A DNA stretch of 64,000 bases from assembly GCF_005239225.2 (NCBI RefSeq), contig NC_133284.1, positions 30,366,339 to 30,430,338 of the forward strand, read 5' to 3'. This document shows, in pieces, positions 1-17,100 of this stretch. Numbering within the stretch: the first letter of the stretch is position 1; the number at the start of each line of letters is the position of its first letter. A model generated the notes under the pieces. It saw nothing but the letters and a program-made list of their open reading frames with translations. It searched no databases and was not told the origin of the DNA. Source of the DNA: Populus alba. Its lineage: Eukaryota > Streptophyta > Magnoliopsida > Malpighiales > Salicaceae. The position numbers were made by a program, and so were the translations under genes.

Positions 1-1430
1 TCATGATTACAGTATTTCTGGTGAGATATTAATTAAGACTTCTACTGAGCGAACGGTATCCAAATTGAAGAAAAAAAAGTAGTGGAAAAAATAAATCAAC
101 CATTAGAAATATTATATTTTTAACGTTTATTTTTGCAGCAGTATCGATCCCTGTGCTATCTAGAGTAAAAGACACGTACATAAATGATGAAAGGAGAAAA
201 GGTCTAGGGAAATATTGGACGGTACTCATAGTATTCCAACTTTTTCCATGCTTTCTCTTCACTGTTCTCCAAAGCTTTGTCTCTACCTGTTATGGTTACT
301 AGTAAAGATCGATTCGCCTTTAAGGTGATGAGACTGGGCCAGTGAGGAAGGCCTTCTAAGTCACAAAAGCAAATTAAGATGGAGGATCAAACGAGAAAGA
401 TCCTCAGCAGGACAAGGATACTCGATCATTTAAGTTAAAACAACTAAAAAAGAAACCCATGGAAAGGCAGAGATATTGGTAGGGTATGCCAAATGAATGT
501 GGTGTATGCATTTTTTCCAATAGCCCACTTTCATTTTGAATAACAAGGACAGGATATGACCACAATAATGATGTTTCACGGCATAAAAAATAGTTAGTAG
601 AGAGAATTTTCAAAGGAAATAGGCTCTCCAACTTCTTCATAGCTTAACAGGAATAGTGGGATCAACCTGAAGTAATTTAAAAAACAGAAGAAAAAAAAAA
701 CTACAATCAGTATATAAATATATATAGCAAAACTTAGGCAAATGTTAATTATCATGAAAGATAACTCTAGAAAGGCTCACATGAAATCACCTCCAACAAA
801 TAAGTGCCTTCTGTAATTTTTCCATAAAGTAGTAATTGGAAGTGCTCAATTTCTTAATACAAAATATTAGGTCATTGTCAAATATTAATCACAGTGTTGG
901 TAGAAACTAAACACTTTATTTTTGCATTAAAAAGAAGGAAAAATTACTGTACCTACTAAATTACGAAAAAAAAAATCTCATGTTTTAGTTGCTCTTGAGC
1001 TAAATCTCAATGTGCTACCCTTTCTTTCCATCGTGAGAGGCACCAGAATAAAATAGAGGTATGCCTCAAATTTTGTTTTTAGAAGGACAAGCTAGAGGTG
1101 GTTTTGGCAATAGTTGAAGTTCCTGGTGGAAATCAAGCTGAAAAAGGAAAAACTTGCAAGGGTTTAAAAGCATATAACAAGGTTGTGTCGACAGGAAAGC
1201 CAAGTAGGAGCATTTTTCTGCACCTGAAAGCTAGCTCAATAAATCATATGGGGCCTGGTGGTGCCCTTATCTTATGAATCTGGGACAATATATAGTTTGA
1301 CCAAACTGTGAGAGTATGATTATGTACATACAAGTGCTATGATTGGTTAAGGCTAGCCGATTTGAATCTTTGATTCTGATTCAAAAGGAACATCCTAAAT
1401 TACTGATGATGCCTTGTGTTGGATGATTAT
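1..1430. other. Intergenic sequence, no gene recognised
   Basis: AT-rich sequence. Only short open frames without recognisable motifs are present on either strand, and I see no convincing splice-linked exons. It could hold the end of a neighbouring gene's untranslated region. Confidence 0.4.
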
Positions 1431-1489
1431 TTTTGGTTTGTTTTGATTTTTATCTAAAAAATAATAAAATTAATTTTTTTAAAAAACAA

Positions 1490-2040
1490 AATTCAAAACC
1501 GGTTCAAATCGACCGGTTTTGATTTGGTTCGATAATTTTAGAACAAAAACTGAAACCCAACCAACTGGTTTGGATTCAGTTCGGTTTGATTCGGTTTCGG
1601 TTTGATTCGGTTTCGGTTTGGTTTTTACTTAAAAAATAACCAAATTGAATTAAAAAAAAAAAAGCAAAATTAGTTCAAACCGACCAATTTCAGTTCGGTT
1701 CGGTTATTTTAGAATAAAATTAAAACATAATCAACTGGTTTGGGTTCAGTTCGGTTTCGGTTCGGTTATTTTATATTTTAAAAAAACTATATTCTTATTT
1801 GGGTTTTTTTTTTTGTAATTTATAATAAATTTGGTTTCGGTTTGGCTCGATTTGTTAATTTTGGGTTCAGTTTTTTTATTAATTTTAGTTCGGTTTGGTT
1901 TTTTTATTTTAGGCTTATATATAAAACCAAAACCGAACCGGTCAATTTTTTAAATATTATAATAAATTTAATTGTTTTTTTTTCATGATTCGGTTTTTTC
2001 AATTAATTTTTTTTTTAATTTAATTAATTTTTCAATTTTT
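1490..2040. repeat. CGGTTT-rich low-complexity repeat
   Basis: The motif TTCGGTTTCGGTTTGATTCG and close variants recur many times on the plus strand between about 1500 and 1900. The inverted form AAACCAAAACCGAACCGGTC appears near 1923-1942. Long T runs separate the motifs. This is the pattern of a degenerate dispersed repeat with inverted ends rather than of a gene. I cannot place its exact borders. Confidence 0.6.
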
Positions 2041-3690
2041 TTACTTAACTCTGTTATCTAAACTCCATGGATGTAATATAATTTGGAGCAATATCCAACA
2101 TGAATCCACAATGATTGACATAACCGCGCAAATGACCTTACTTGTATGTTTGATTGGCAAGAAATCTTGACACATGTTTTGGAGGAACTCACTCAAGTTA
2201 ACCACGCAAGGACGTTTGCACCATGAAATTTCTTGCAAACCTATAGTCATCACCTAATTCTTGACTTCCATTGCTCTCAGCGTCAGTCAACAGAGACAGC
2301 AGCATTTCCTGAAAATTAACTGGAAAAAAGAAAAACAATGTTAGACCACGAACTGAAGGTTGACTTACAGGGCTGACCCAATGCATAAGCCTAACTTAAG
2401 GGCAACTTGAAAATTGCACAATGGACACCAAAAGTGGGCATTTCACAATAAGCTTCCTCTCACAGATAGATAATGCGTCATAATCTCACCATATACGTAC
2501 AAAGGGAAAAAGGATAATATAGCAAGCTAAAAAGGTCAGTACTATATACTCTTTTAAAAGAAAAGGAGAAAGGAAAAAAGATTTAAAGCGTCTTCTTTCA
2601 CCTCTGAAGTATATGATGAGACGCCAAAGTACTCAAAAACTTATGAGTCACTTTCTTTGCAGCATTTTCTCAAGTAACCTTCTCCAATCCACTACATAAA
2701 GGGTGCCTTATAGCCTACGTATCACGAAGCATTTGACACAAATTATACTCAGTGACAGAAGTTGTAGTGATGCACAATTTTATGGATTTCCTTCTTTTGA
2801 TGTGAGCGTTTGTGTTGCCCGGATTCGTGAGTGTTCATATTTTTATTAAAATCAAAGCAATCCTTTTATATCAATCATGGATTGACTGAGACTAGACAGC
2901 CCTTGCTTTTGCAAGAGTACGTAACATGATGAGAAGGCAGCAAAAGGTGGAATTAATGCACTGAGATCAGATTACAGCGAAAGCAAGGGCCGCATTCTAG
3001 TTCGTTACCATTTGCTGGCTTATGATCCGCATGTAGCCATGCAGGGATAGTGGATCAAAGCTCACGATCAAATTGATCAGATCAACATGCTTAGAGATAG
3101 CATTGTGGGCTCTAGAGGGAGCAGTGGCTTTTATCAAACATGTTGGGGTCAATGGGGTGCTCTGCTTAATGCTCGTAAGACCCATGGTAGAGAGAGAGAG
3201 ACTCTTTGAATAAATAGGCAGCACTTCGTTATGAGCAGAGGAACTAGTAGTTTTGCGTGGCTATCAAATTCCAATGCTAGTTCTGATGGGATTGTTATTA
3301 TTATACAATGAGATCAGTTTTTGATGCTATTGTTCACCTCCTCGTATAATTATAACAGTGTGGATTTGAGTAGTATTTTTTTTATTTTTTATTTTTATTC
3401 TTCAACTTTTATTTTGCATAATTTTTTTTAGTTCAAATTAGCTGTTAATTGCATATTATTTTATGAAGGAACATTGAATTGAAAGATTTAGGACCGAAAT
3501 GAAAAAAAAAAAAACGAGTAGAATAAATGACGGATTTGAAATTTATTATAAAAGGTCATTTTAATCCCCAATAATTTTTAGCTATTAGTTAATTGATCCC
3601 TTTAATTTTTTTTTTTTTTAACTTTTAGTCTAAAATCAAATCTAAATTAAAAGGGTTAAGGTAATGATAACCCAACATAGATAAACTTGA
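2041..3690. other. Intergenic sequence with unassigned short open frames
   Basis: On the minus strand a 38-codon open block (about 2198-2312) is preceded by a pyrimidine-rich acceptor-like site and followed by a GT, so it could be an exon, but I recognise no domain. A second minus-strand open frame at 2997-3224 also lacks motifs. Past 3360 the sequence becomes AT-rich with long A and T runs. Confidence 0.3.
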
Positions 3691-3696
3691 AAAACT

Positions 3697-4420
3697 ACAA
3701 GGCCTAAATGGCATGGCTCTAACTTGTTTCCAGACCCAACATCTTTGAGATTAACCGAGCACTAAGCCTAAACATACATGGATCTAGCAAGCTGTTAGAC
3801 CTAACGTCATTGGATACAATTACACGCTGAGTTTAAGTACTTATAAGGATGGCGAGTTGTTAGAATCAACATCCTTGGGTTTAACTACGTACTGAGCTCA
3901 AGTACATATGATCAGTATGGCGAGTTGTTAAAATCAATGTACTTGAGTTTAACTACGCACTGAGTCCAAATATACATGGGTTTGTTGAGCTGTACAACTC
4001 AACATCCATGGGTCTAGTTACGTGCTGAGCTCATGTATATGTAGGTATGGCGAGCTGCCAAACTCAACCTTCTTGGGTTCAACTACGTGTTGAGCCCAAG
4101 TGGACATAATCGTTGCAAGCTATCTGACCCAACTTTTTTAGGTTTAGCTATGTGCTGAGCCCAAGTGGACATGGGTGTGGCAAGCTATCAGTCCTAATAT
4201 CTTTAAGTTCACCTACATGCTAAGCCCAAATATAAATTGATTTCACAAACTGTTAGACCCAATATTTTTTGGTTCAGCTTTGCATTGAGTCTAAATATAT
4301 ATGGGTTTGGCAAGCTGCCAAACTTAACACTTTTAGGTTCAGCTACACACATCATCCATGGTCTTGGCATCATGCCAATTCTAAGTAGTTATGGGCCTGA
4401 CAATCATTACAAGCCTCATG
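3697..4420. repeat. 65-bp degenerate minisatellite, about ten units
   Basis: The anchor CTGAG or CTAAG recurs at about 3762, 3827, 3892, 3960, 4025, 4090, 4155, 4220 and 4285, a spacing of 65 bp (one interval is 68). Each unit contains a variant of GACCCAACATCCTTGGGTT, then TACGTGCTGAGCCCAAG, then TGGCGAGCTG. Inside a unit CTTGGGTTCAAC (4072-4083) pairs with GTTGAGCCCAAG (4089-4100) across a 5-nt loop with one mismatch. Copies are well diverged, so the array is old. No open frame runs through it. Confidence 0.85.
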
Positions 4421-4429
4421 TTGGGTCAT

Positions 4430-7370
4430 GAGGCTTTGTTTGTTTATTCTAATGATTTTTAACATAAAATAAAGCTTTAGTTTTTTGTTAATAAAGCTTT
4501 TGTTAAAATAAATATGCAATTGAAGCTTTAACAAAAACCTAAATAGAAGCTTCATTAACAAAAACCAACCTTTTTTCCTTAGTTTTCATTTTTTTTTTGC
4601 TGGAGGAGAGAGAGAAAGTCACTGGATTCCAACGTAGAAAGAGAAAGTGATCATTGGTGACGATTATGGCTACCAAAACAATTAATTTTTGTATCAAATT
4701 GTTCCACATGTAAGAAGAGTGAGATGAGGTATATTTTTTTACCTTAAAAGTATCAAAAAAAGAAAAAAACATATCCGAGTATGGGAAGATTTTGGATTTC
4801 AAGTGTTTTCTAGGTGTTTTGAGTTAAAAAATTAATTTTAAAATGGATTTGTTTGTAAAAAAAATCCTAGGAGTCCATTTTTTTTTAGTGACCAGATCAA
4901 TTGATGTAGGCGACACATCTGTTTTTTTAAATGAATGGGCAGACAACATATATGACATCCATCCCATTAACTTTTTTTTTTTTAATTAGATTTATGCGTT
5001 TGGTTTAGCCCAATAGGCTTGCATGCAAGTCATTGCTTGATGGGCCAGGTGCTAGGCTTAGCTTGGTAGGCTCCATAGTGTCTAGCGTAATTTTTATTTT
5101 TTTTTTTAATGTTTTTGAATTTTTTTTAATTAATGCATTATTTCATATGTATTTTTAAAATAATTTTTTATTTATGTTTTAATTAATACCCCTTCTATGT
5201 GATTTTTTTCACTTATTTATTCTTTTTTAGATTGTGATTATTTTTTTTAATGATATTGAGTGTGCTTAAATTTTAAAAAGGTTGGTATGATGTATTGTTA
5301 TTTTAAAAAAATTATATAGATCAAATTCCTTTTTAAAAAATATTGATTTTTTCATAAGGCTTTTAATGTGTAGTTTGCACAATATTTTTTTTTTTTATTG
5401 TATTCAATAAATTTTATATTACGTGTCATTTTTTATTACAAATTTATTTTTCATTAATAAATTTATTAAACACAACCGGATAAATTACCTATGTTGCGAT
5501 ATTAATATCTTGATCTATATCGGTCTCTTAGTTTTTTTTAGTTTTGTTTTTATTTGTTGTTAATAATTTTTTTTTATTTCTTTACATAATAGTTGTTAAT
5601 TTATTTAGTTAAATGCATGCATAAAATTTTCAATTTATATCTGAAATTTTTTAATGTAAAGTTCAATTTTTTAATCATGTTTTAATGTTATAGATTTGAT
5701 ATTTACCTTATGATTTCTAATTTTTTTCCCTTAATTATTTTATGCTCGATTCATTAGCCTGATAACCCGTGAGATTTTTTTCCGTTATCAAAATCTTAGA
5801 TTTTTCTTACTCATTTTAAAACATTAACACATGAATATCTTTTTTTATATTGACAGAAAATTAATTTGTCCGCAAAATATGGCAACATATCACTGGCCAT
5901 TTATCTAGTCATGCTGCTAAAACATGTAATGAAATGAGAAGCGTGGAGTCGAAGAACACAGCAGGCTGCTGCTGGATTGAGGCTGTCAATCAATTTCTAA
6001 ACAATGTTTTGGATACATGTTCCCTGAATTCGCAGTTTCTTGTTAATGATCAAATTAAAAAAAAATATTATTTCCTTGAAATCCGAGGTCGAGTGTAAAG
6101 CATATTACAATAGAAGCAATTGTTTACGTAAAATAGGCAAGATTAACACCCTCTATGAGCTGTGGAGGCACTTCTATCGAAATTCATCCAACATATCTAA
6201 CATGGCTAATGCCTAAACAACCTAATTAATCCAAGTCCTAGATGAAACAATTTCATCCAAGCATAAGAAAGGCTCTAAAATCTTCAAACTCGAAATGATT
6301 AAAATGGATCTTTACTACGGAGAAAACCATGAAAACACCTCAAAATTGAAAATGGATCTTTACTTTAAAAAGAACCAGCAAGCAGTGAAATTGAAGAAGC
6401 TGGCAGCGGCGACAGCTATTGAGGCAGCAGGAAGAACACACCTATTAACCCTCAAAGCTAGCCCTACCCCAGTCGATGTCCATGGATACCCAAATTCAAC
6501 AAGTTTTACCTCTTGATGGCTCAATAAAAAAACAGATCCTCCAAAATCACCGAGAAACTAAAAACAGCAAAGAACTTTAAACTCCAAAGACCAAAGTTTA
6601 CATAGGATATACTAAGAAACGACATAAAACAATTGAACCAAGAAACTGAAACAGAACAGTGACTGATAAGAGTACTAATAGATGGCATAAAAAACGAGGT
6701 GGGGGGGGGGGGGGCGCATGAAACAAGTAGAACAACGGGATTATCAATTGAAAACATGAGATACCCAAAATTCATGAGCAAAAACATGTTATGGAAAGAA
6801 CATGCAGCAAAACCTAGATTCACCCAAATAAATCTCAAATATGCAAAATTTTGAAAAGCAATCAACAAAAATACATTATCCAGGAAGGTCCAGAACCTAG
6901 CATCAACTAAATCTCTCTCAAAATTGCCTAAACAGCAAGCATGGATGTGCATCCCATGATTCAGTATAATCTGTTGCAGTTTATACCAACAATCCCTGCA
7001 AGAACAAAAAGCACATCACCAGCATTAATTTTTTTAGTTGTGCTCTTTTCACCAAGATTGCTAGCAGAACATGTTATGAATATGGCATGGAGAATTTTAA
7101 AATAAAATGAAGGCGGGGAAGATAACAACATAAATTTGACTGAGACTAGTAAAATTAATGCCCTGTTTATTTTTTTTTATTTTTTATTTTTTTTGGGGGG
7201 ATTCCCTCTTGAAAACCTTCTATTATGTCTTAATTTGAATCATATAAAGGTCTGATCTAGAGATTCCATTCGCATAAAAAGACCTCAACACAGTACTATC
7301 AATACATTTAAGAAGGGGAAGGGGGGTAATCAGGGAAACACTCCAAAGCAACACATGCAATATTACCTTA
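4430..7370. other. AT-rich intergenic sequence
   Basis: Long A and T runs up to about 5870. From about 5880 to 7370 the composition is more balanced and includes a run of 14 G at 6701-6714. A minus-strand open frame of 143 codons at 6521-6952 crosses that run and is Phe-rich with no recognisable domain; I do not count it as a gene. The 3' untranslated region of NOG1 should lie in the last 200-300 bases. Confidence 0.4.
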
Positions 7371-7375
7371 AATAT

Positions 7376-9403
7376 TTAACGCCTCTGTGTTTTTCCAATG
7401 GAACGTTTCCCAGAGAACAAGTGCTTTGGTTTGAGTGTAGGAATAACTCTATCTGCTTCTCCACGTCTAGCATCCTTGTTCCTCTTTTTAGCAGAGTTCT
7501 TGAAAAGCTTAAGAGCCTTGCTTTTTTGAACCGAGTCCTTGAAGCCCTCTCCTGGAACAACCTCATTTGGAGGCCGTGACCTTGACCTAGACCGAGATGT
7601 GGATCTCAAACGCAGCTTCTTATTTGGCTGGTCCACATCCATATCCATAGCACCACCATCATCATGTCCCCTGTCAGTTGACCTCTCTCTTTTGCGGCCC
7701 CTCCTAGAGAGTGACCTCTCACGAAGACGAGTAATTGCTTTAGAAGGATCCACTCCCATAGCTGACAGCTGCCTGCCCATTCTTTCTTTTGTGAACTTTC
7801 TGTCCTTGTCAAATTTTCTAGGTACAGTAGGCCGGCTCTCTGCAGTGCTTTTCTTCATTCTATGCTCTTGAATGAGCAAGCTTTTCTTTTTCCTGATCTC
7901 AGCCAAGGCTTCTTTCTCTTCAGGAGTTAATTCCTCACCATCCATCTCAAAATCTTCATCTACTTCTTCTGCCTGTCGGATACCTTCTTCTTGTTCCAAC
8001 TCCTCGAGCCTTTGCAAAATATCAGGATCAATGAAGTCATACACATTGTGGCCATCAAGAATCTCCGGGAGTACATCTTCTTTCCATTCATCATTGGCTA
8101 AGATGTAATTCTTCTTCAAACTGGCGGAGTATACACCAGCACCCCCATTTTCATCTTCCAAATCCTTTTCTGTTTTTCTTTTCTCCTCTGCTGCCTCCTT
8201 AGCTTTAGCTTCCAAAACTGCTTGAGGTATACAAGGTGGCCTTTCCTTTTGATCACGTGGCTTTGGCATTGCTACATGGAACCGATTCAAGCAGTCATTA
8301 ATTTTTTTGGATTTCATCTTCATTTCCACTCGCTGATTCAGCAATCTCTCGCAAGCAGCATTCTTCACAGAGATCACCCCCTCCTCGGTCAAGGTACTCA
8401 TAGTCAAAAGCACATCATCATCATTGGTAGCTTCACCTCCTTGAGCAACCAGTGTCTTCATAGCTTCTGATTTCATCTCCATGACCAACTTCATGTCTTC
8501 CTCAGAAATCCCTTCAAGTGGTTGCAAATCGGTCTTGTTGCAGACAATGGTCAATGGTTTATTCATAAACAAAGACTTAATGCTATGAAATAAAGCAGCC
8601 TGTTGAGCAATGCTATATCCACATGACCCAGAGACGTCCAAGAAGAATAACACAGCCGCTCGAAGATGTGCCAGAGCTGTGATGCTGCACATCTCAATAA
8701 TGTTACGATCCTCAAAAGGCCGATCCAAAATCCCTGGTGTATCAATCACTTGGTACCTCAGATACTTGTAATCTGTGTGGCCTACAAACAATGACTTGGT
8801 AGTGAATGCATAAGGTTGCACATCCACATCTGCCCTGGTGATCTTGTTGATGAAAGAGCTCTTACCAACATTAGGATACCCACAAATCAAGATTGTCCGG
8901 GTATTTGGATCAATTGAAGGTAGCCTTGCCATATGCTGTCTAATTTGCTCCAAGTAAGCTAAACTTGGGCCAATCCTCTTCATAACAGTGCACATTCGCC
9001 CAAGAGCAGCAACCTTCAGAGACTTGCATCGATACAACGAATCACCATACTTTAACAACTTGACATAATCCTTAGCAATCTTGCTAATAAGATTCCTGGC
9101 AGTATTAATCTGACCAAGGGCAAGCTTGTAATGATCCTTATTGTACAGCACATGAAGAAGGTCACCATAAAACGGATGGATGTCATCAAGACGAGGGAAC
9201 TCATCAATGATTGTTGAAAGCTTCTCATGGAAATTCTGCTGAGTATACTTCACCTTCCGCATATAAAACTGCCGAAGTCGAGAAATAGCATAACCCTTAT
9301 GGACCACTGTTGGTGTTTGCCTTTGGGTCCGAGAAAGGATGATATCAACAAAATCCTTCCCATTAGGGACCACAGTAATCTTCTTAAAATTATACTGCAC
9401 CAT
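7376..9403 (-). CDS. NOG1: Nucleolar GTP-binding protein 1 (60S ribosome biogenesis GTPase)
   Basis: A single coding exon of 675 codons. NOG1 belongs to the Obg-like GTPase group; it joins pre-60S particles in the nucleolus and is needed for late 27S pre-rRNA processing and large-subunit assembly. The N-terminal NOG1 domain starts MVQYNFKKITVVPNGKDF. The G domain shows the P-loop GYPNVGKSS (about 175-183), the switch-II motif DTPG (221-224) and the base-specificity motif NKTD (289-292). A Glu/Asp-rich, coiled-coil-like stretch and a Lys/Arg/Ser-rich C-terminal tail follow, as is usual in this family. I chose the start at 9403: an in-frame ATG at 9436 lies inside the 5'-UTR intron, and the family N terminus begins at MVQYNF. 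The gene diverges from the TRMU gene. It looks intact and complete. Confidence 0.97.
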   Translation of the reverse strand: MVQYNFKKITVVPNGKDFVDIILSRTQRQTPTVVHKGYAISRLRQFYMRKVKYTQQNFHEKLSTIIDEFPRLDDIHPFYGDLLHVLYNKDHYKLALGQINTARNLISKIAKDYVKLLKYGDSLYRCKSLKVAALGRMCTVMKRIGPSLAYLEQIRQHMARLPSIDPNTRTILICGYPNVGKSSFINKITRADVDVQPYAFTTKSLFVGHTDYKYLRYQVIDTPGILDRPFEDRNIIEMCSITALAHLRAAVLFFLDVSGSCGYSIAQQAALFHSIKSLFMNKPLTIVCNKTDLQPLEGISEEDMKLVMEMKSEAMKTLVAQGGEATNDDDVLLTMSTLTEEGVISVKNAACERLLNQRVEMKMKSKKINDCLNRFHVAMPKPRDQKERPPCIPQAVLEAKAKEAAEEKRKTEKDLEDENGGAGVYSASLKKNYILANDEWKEDVLPEILDGHNVYDFIDPDILQRLEELEQEEGIRQAEEVDEDFEMDGEELTPEEKEALAEIRKKKSLLIQEHRMKKSTAESRPTVPRKFDKDRKFTKERMGRQLSAMGVDPSKAITRLRERSLSRRGRKRERSTDRGHDDGGAMDMDVDQPNKKLRLRSTSRSRSRSRPPNEVVPGEGFKDSVQKSKALKLFKNSAKKRNKDARRGEADRVIPTLKPKHLFSGKRSIGKTQRR

Positions 9404-9421
9404 CTTTATACTCTTTCTACA

Positions 9422-9664
9422 CTGTAAAACACACATACATATTCAAATAAATGGTATCGCTAGCAATTTTCTTGATGAAAAACATATATATACTAATTAA
9501 GAAAAAAAAAATATCCATTGAAGGAACTAAAAACATAATTTTTTTTTGAAAAACTGGAAAAAATAGTTGATAACAACATAGCGAGAACACAGTTGCCGAA
9601 GATAAAGAATCTAGCAATAGCAGAAATAATTGAAAGTTTGAAAAGAGGAGAAGCTCTCACTCAC
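9422..9664 (-). other. Intron in the 5' untranslated region of NOG1
   Basis: On the minus strand CAACAAG precedes a donor GTGAGTGAG (first intron base 9664), and the acceptor TGTGTTTTACAG ends at 9422. The exon resumes with TGTAGAAAGAGTATAAAG directly before the NOG1 ATG. The 243-bp intron removes an upstream in-frame ATG. It is predicted from splice signals only. Confidence 0.75.
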
Positions 9665-9720
9665 CTTGTTGAGAGCAACTGAGAAAGAAGAAGGGCGCCG
9701 CAAGCAGGAGGCCCTCTCTC

Positions 9721-9728
9721 TAGGGTTT
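9721..9728 (-). promoter_or_regulatory. Telo-box (AAACCCTA) upstream of NOG1
   Basis: TAGGGTTT on the plus strand reads AAACCCTA in the NOG1 direction, 56 bp upstream of the NOG1 5'-UTR intron donor. Telo-boxes are enriched in promoters and leaders of plant ribosomal-protein and ribosome-assembly genes, which fits NOG1. Confidence 0.65.
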
Positions 9729-9922
9729 AAGAGAGAAATAAAGGAAATGATAACAAATAAACAGGCGGCTTATGTAGCAAGGGTTTTGTCTTCGAAACGA
9801 CATGTCGTTCATTTAAAAAATATTGGGAGCACATTAGGAGACACGTAGTCCACCTTTCACCCCTTGCCTCCTTATCTCATGGGGTACAGAAAAACCTCAG
9901 ATAGTCGCTTCCTGTCACCGCA
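9729..9922. promoter_or_regulatory. Shared divergent promoter of NOG1 and TRMU
   Basis: The NOG1 leader and the TRMU start codon are only about 200 bp apart, so the two genes must share this control region. It contains a perfect 14-bp palindrome AACGACATGTCGTT at 9796-9809. I see no convincing TATA box for either direction, which is common for housekeeping genes. Confidence 0.6.
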
Positions 9923-14758
<4,836 letters not shown>

Positions 14759-15796
14759 AACAAGTCGGGCATATTTCAATGAGAAGCAATATCTGGATTC
14801 CCAGCAAGTTGGTTGCAAAAAATTGAAGCAGAGTTGGTTGCAGATATTACAGTCTTCAAATCGTTAGGAATAGTTCGTGCATGGAAGTGGAGGTTTTAGC
14901 ACATCGGTCTCCCAATCAACCCTCTAGATCCTAGGGCATGCTGTAGTTACCTAGAGACTAGAGCCAACCGGCATTTATAACCGGTCGGGCTGTGTATAAT
15001 TAGAACATTCCTTGATGATATACCTGTGGTTTCATGAAAATAATCGACTTAAAAAGTATACAAATTTTGGAGGTCAAATTCTTGCTGTGACATGGACGGA
15101 GCATGCATCCCTACCACCTGAGCAATTAGCTAACAATGAGAGGAAAAAAATGAATTAACCACCCATAAGTGGTGCATAGGCTTGTATATGTGTATGTACA
15201 ATCAGATTTTAGCTTCCCACTAATTATTTACCAATGCGATATCGCAGGTAGTTTTCAACATCTATTATTATTTAGTTCTTTTACAATTAAAATAGATATT
15301 TGTTTAAAAAACTATGATTTAAATTAGTAATAAAAAATTAATTATTCTTTTCTAATACATGCAATTTTTTACTGATTTTTTATTATTATTAGTAGCATGT
15401 TTTTTTATTTAAAAGTAAAGGCAATTTAAATTATTTTTTTGTAAAACAAATAATAATTTAAAATAAGTAGGGGAAAGTGTATCTCTTTAATCTAAACCAT
15501 GTTTTTTTATTAATGCATTTATTTAAAAAAAAGAAAAAGAAAAAGGAATTGTCATGTTATGAAAATAAAGTTTTAATTAAAAAATATTGACAATTTTGGT
15601 ATTATGTATGCAATGAAAGAAAAAAAAAATCTTAATTAAAAAAAAAAATCTTATTTTCATTAAATATTCATGAACTCAATTTTTTGTTTTTACATATTAG
15701 GCTCATGTATAATAATTAACCAAGTGATTGCTAATATTAATAAAACAAATGCTATAGTCTTATTTATTTATAATTAATTTTAATTAAAAATTAAGA

Positions 15797-15829
<33 letters not shown>

Positions 15830-17095
15830 CTATAACTAAATGGCTATCTAGAAAAGGGATAGTGACCCGGGCTTGAGTGGTGGTGGCTACTGGCTAGTAC
15901 ACCTAGCCCAATACAAAGAAACCCAGACAGTCTAGCCTTCTTCTCCTTTATTTATTTTTTTTACAATGGATATAAAGTTGGGTTTCAAGAATTTGAACTC
16001 TGAAATCTTATTTTTAATTATTTTTATAATAAAAAACATTTAAAAAAATACTTTCAGTATCTTAATAAATTCATTTATGATTTTAAAATGCTTTTAAATC
16101 ACCAAAACACCCTCAAATTAAACTAAATAAAAATAATATTTTGAACATCGATCTACTTTTATTAATGAGATGAATGTTCAAAAAAAATTTCAATAACAAT
16201 CCTCTTGTTAATAGAAATTTAATCATATCAAGATTAATATTTTTTATGGCTGGAATTACCAATGGCTACTTTCTTATATTATCCATTATTTTTTAACCAT
16301 TTTTTCTTTTATTTTTAAAATTAAGAAACTAGAAAGTGAAAAAAAAAAAAAAAAAACTGCGTAAATCCTAAAATTAATAGGATAAAAAATGATTGATCGG
16401 AAAATTTCTATATAAAATTTTTTTTCACGTGAATCTAGAAAAAAAAAACCTCCTTTTGTTTTAATTGTTTTTTCATTACAAATTTAAATTTTATTTAATT
16501 AAATTGGCCTCAAAATCAATACAAACTAAGAATTTCAATAGTATACAAAGAGTAAAAATATAGAAAAAAAATAAAATTAAATATTCATTAGAATACTTGA
16601 AATATAATAAATAAAATACAAATATTTTAAATTCTCTACCTGTTAGATAATTGAAAACTCAATACAATTGTCACTGGGGGGGGGGGGCATCCAGTAATCC
16701 AAGCGTTTTTGTGGAAACCATTGGTAGGTTCCACGCCTATCAATAATTTAATAGCTGTTCTGATTGGGTAATTTAGCCAGGGAAGAATTAACCAAAATTA
16801 AAAGAGAAGGTGGTTTCGTTTTTCATCCCTTTATAAACTATTATTTACTAAAATAATATTATTGATTTTCATCATTTAACATTAAATTGATTAGAAAATA
16901 AATTTTATAATTGTTTTGATTTGTTTTCTATGAATTTATCATGATTTCATAATTTAAACCACATGTCTGATAATTTAATTTAGGTTGACTCATATTGTTT
17001 TTTTATGTTTTCTTAATTGATTTTTTTTATTTTATCATTTAATATTGAGTTCATTGGGGATTGAACTTTATAATTTTTTAATTGATTTTTATTGG
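14759..17095. other. TRMU 3' flank and AT-rich intergenic sequence
   Basis: The TRMU 3' untranslated region probably covers the first 250-300 bp. Beyond 15250 the sequence is dominated by A and T runs, including about 24 A near 15806-15830 and a run of 12 G at 16676-16687. I see no gene. Confidence 0.5.
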
Positions 17096-17100
17096 GTTAT

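Noticed and set aside
2198..2386. Possible exon on the minus strand with acceptor-like and donor-like borders
   Set aside because: No recognisable domain and no partner exons found; not enough to call a gene.
2997..3224. 75-codon minus-strand frame with GA repeat codons
   Set aside because: No similarity that I recognise and no flanking gene structure.
6521..6952. 143-codon minus-strand open frame
   Set aside because: Low-complexity Phe/Leu/Ser composition, crosses a run of 14 G, no domain and no splice or family support.
9404..9436. In-frame upstream ATG that would lengthen NOG1 by 11 residues
   Set aside because: It lies in the 5'-UTR intron or at its acceptor, and the family N terminus starts at MVQYNF.
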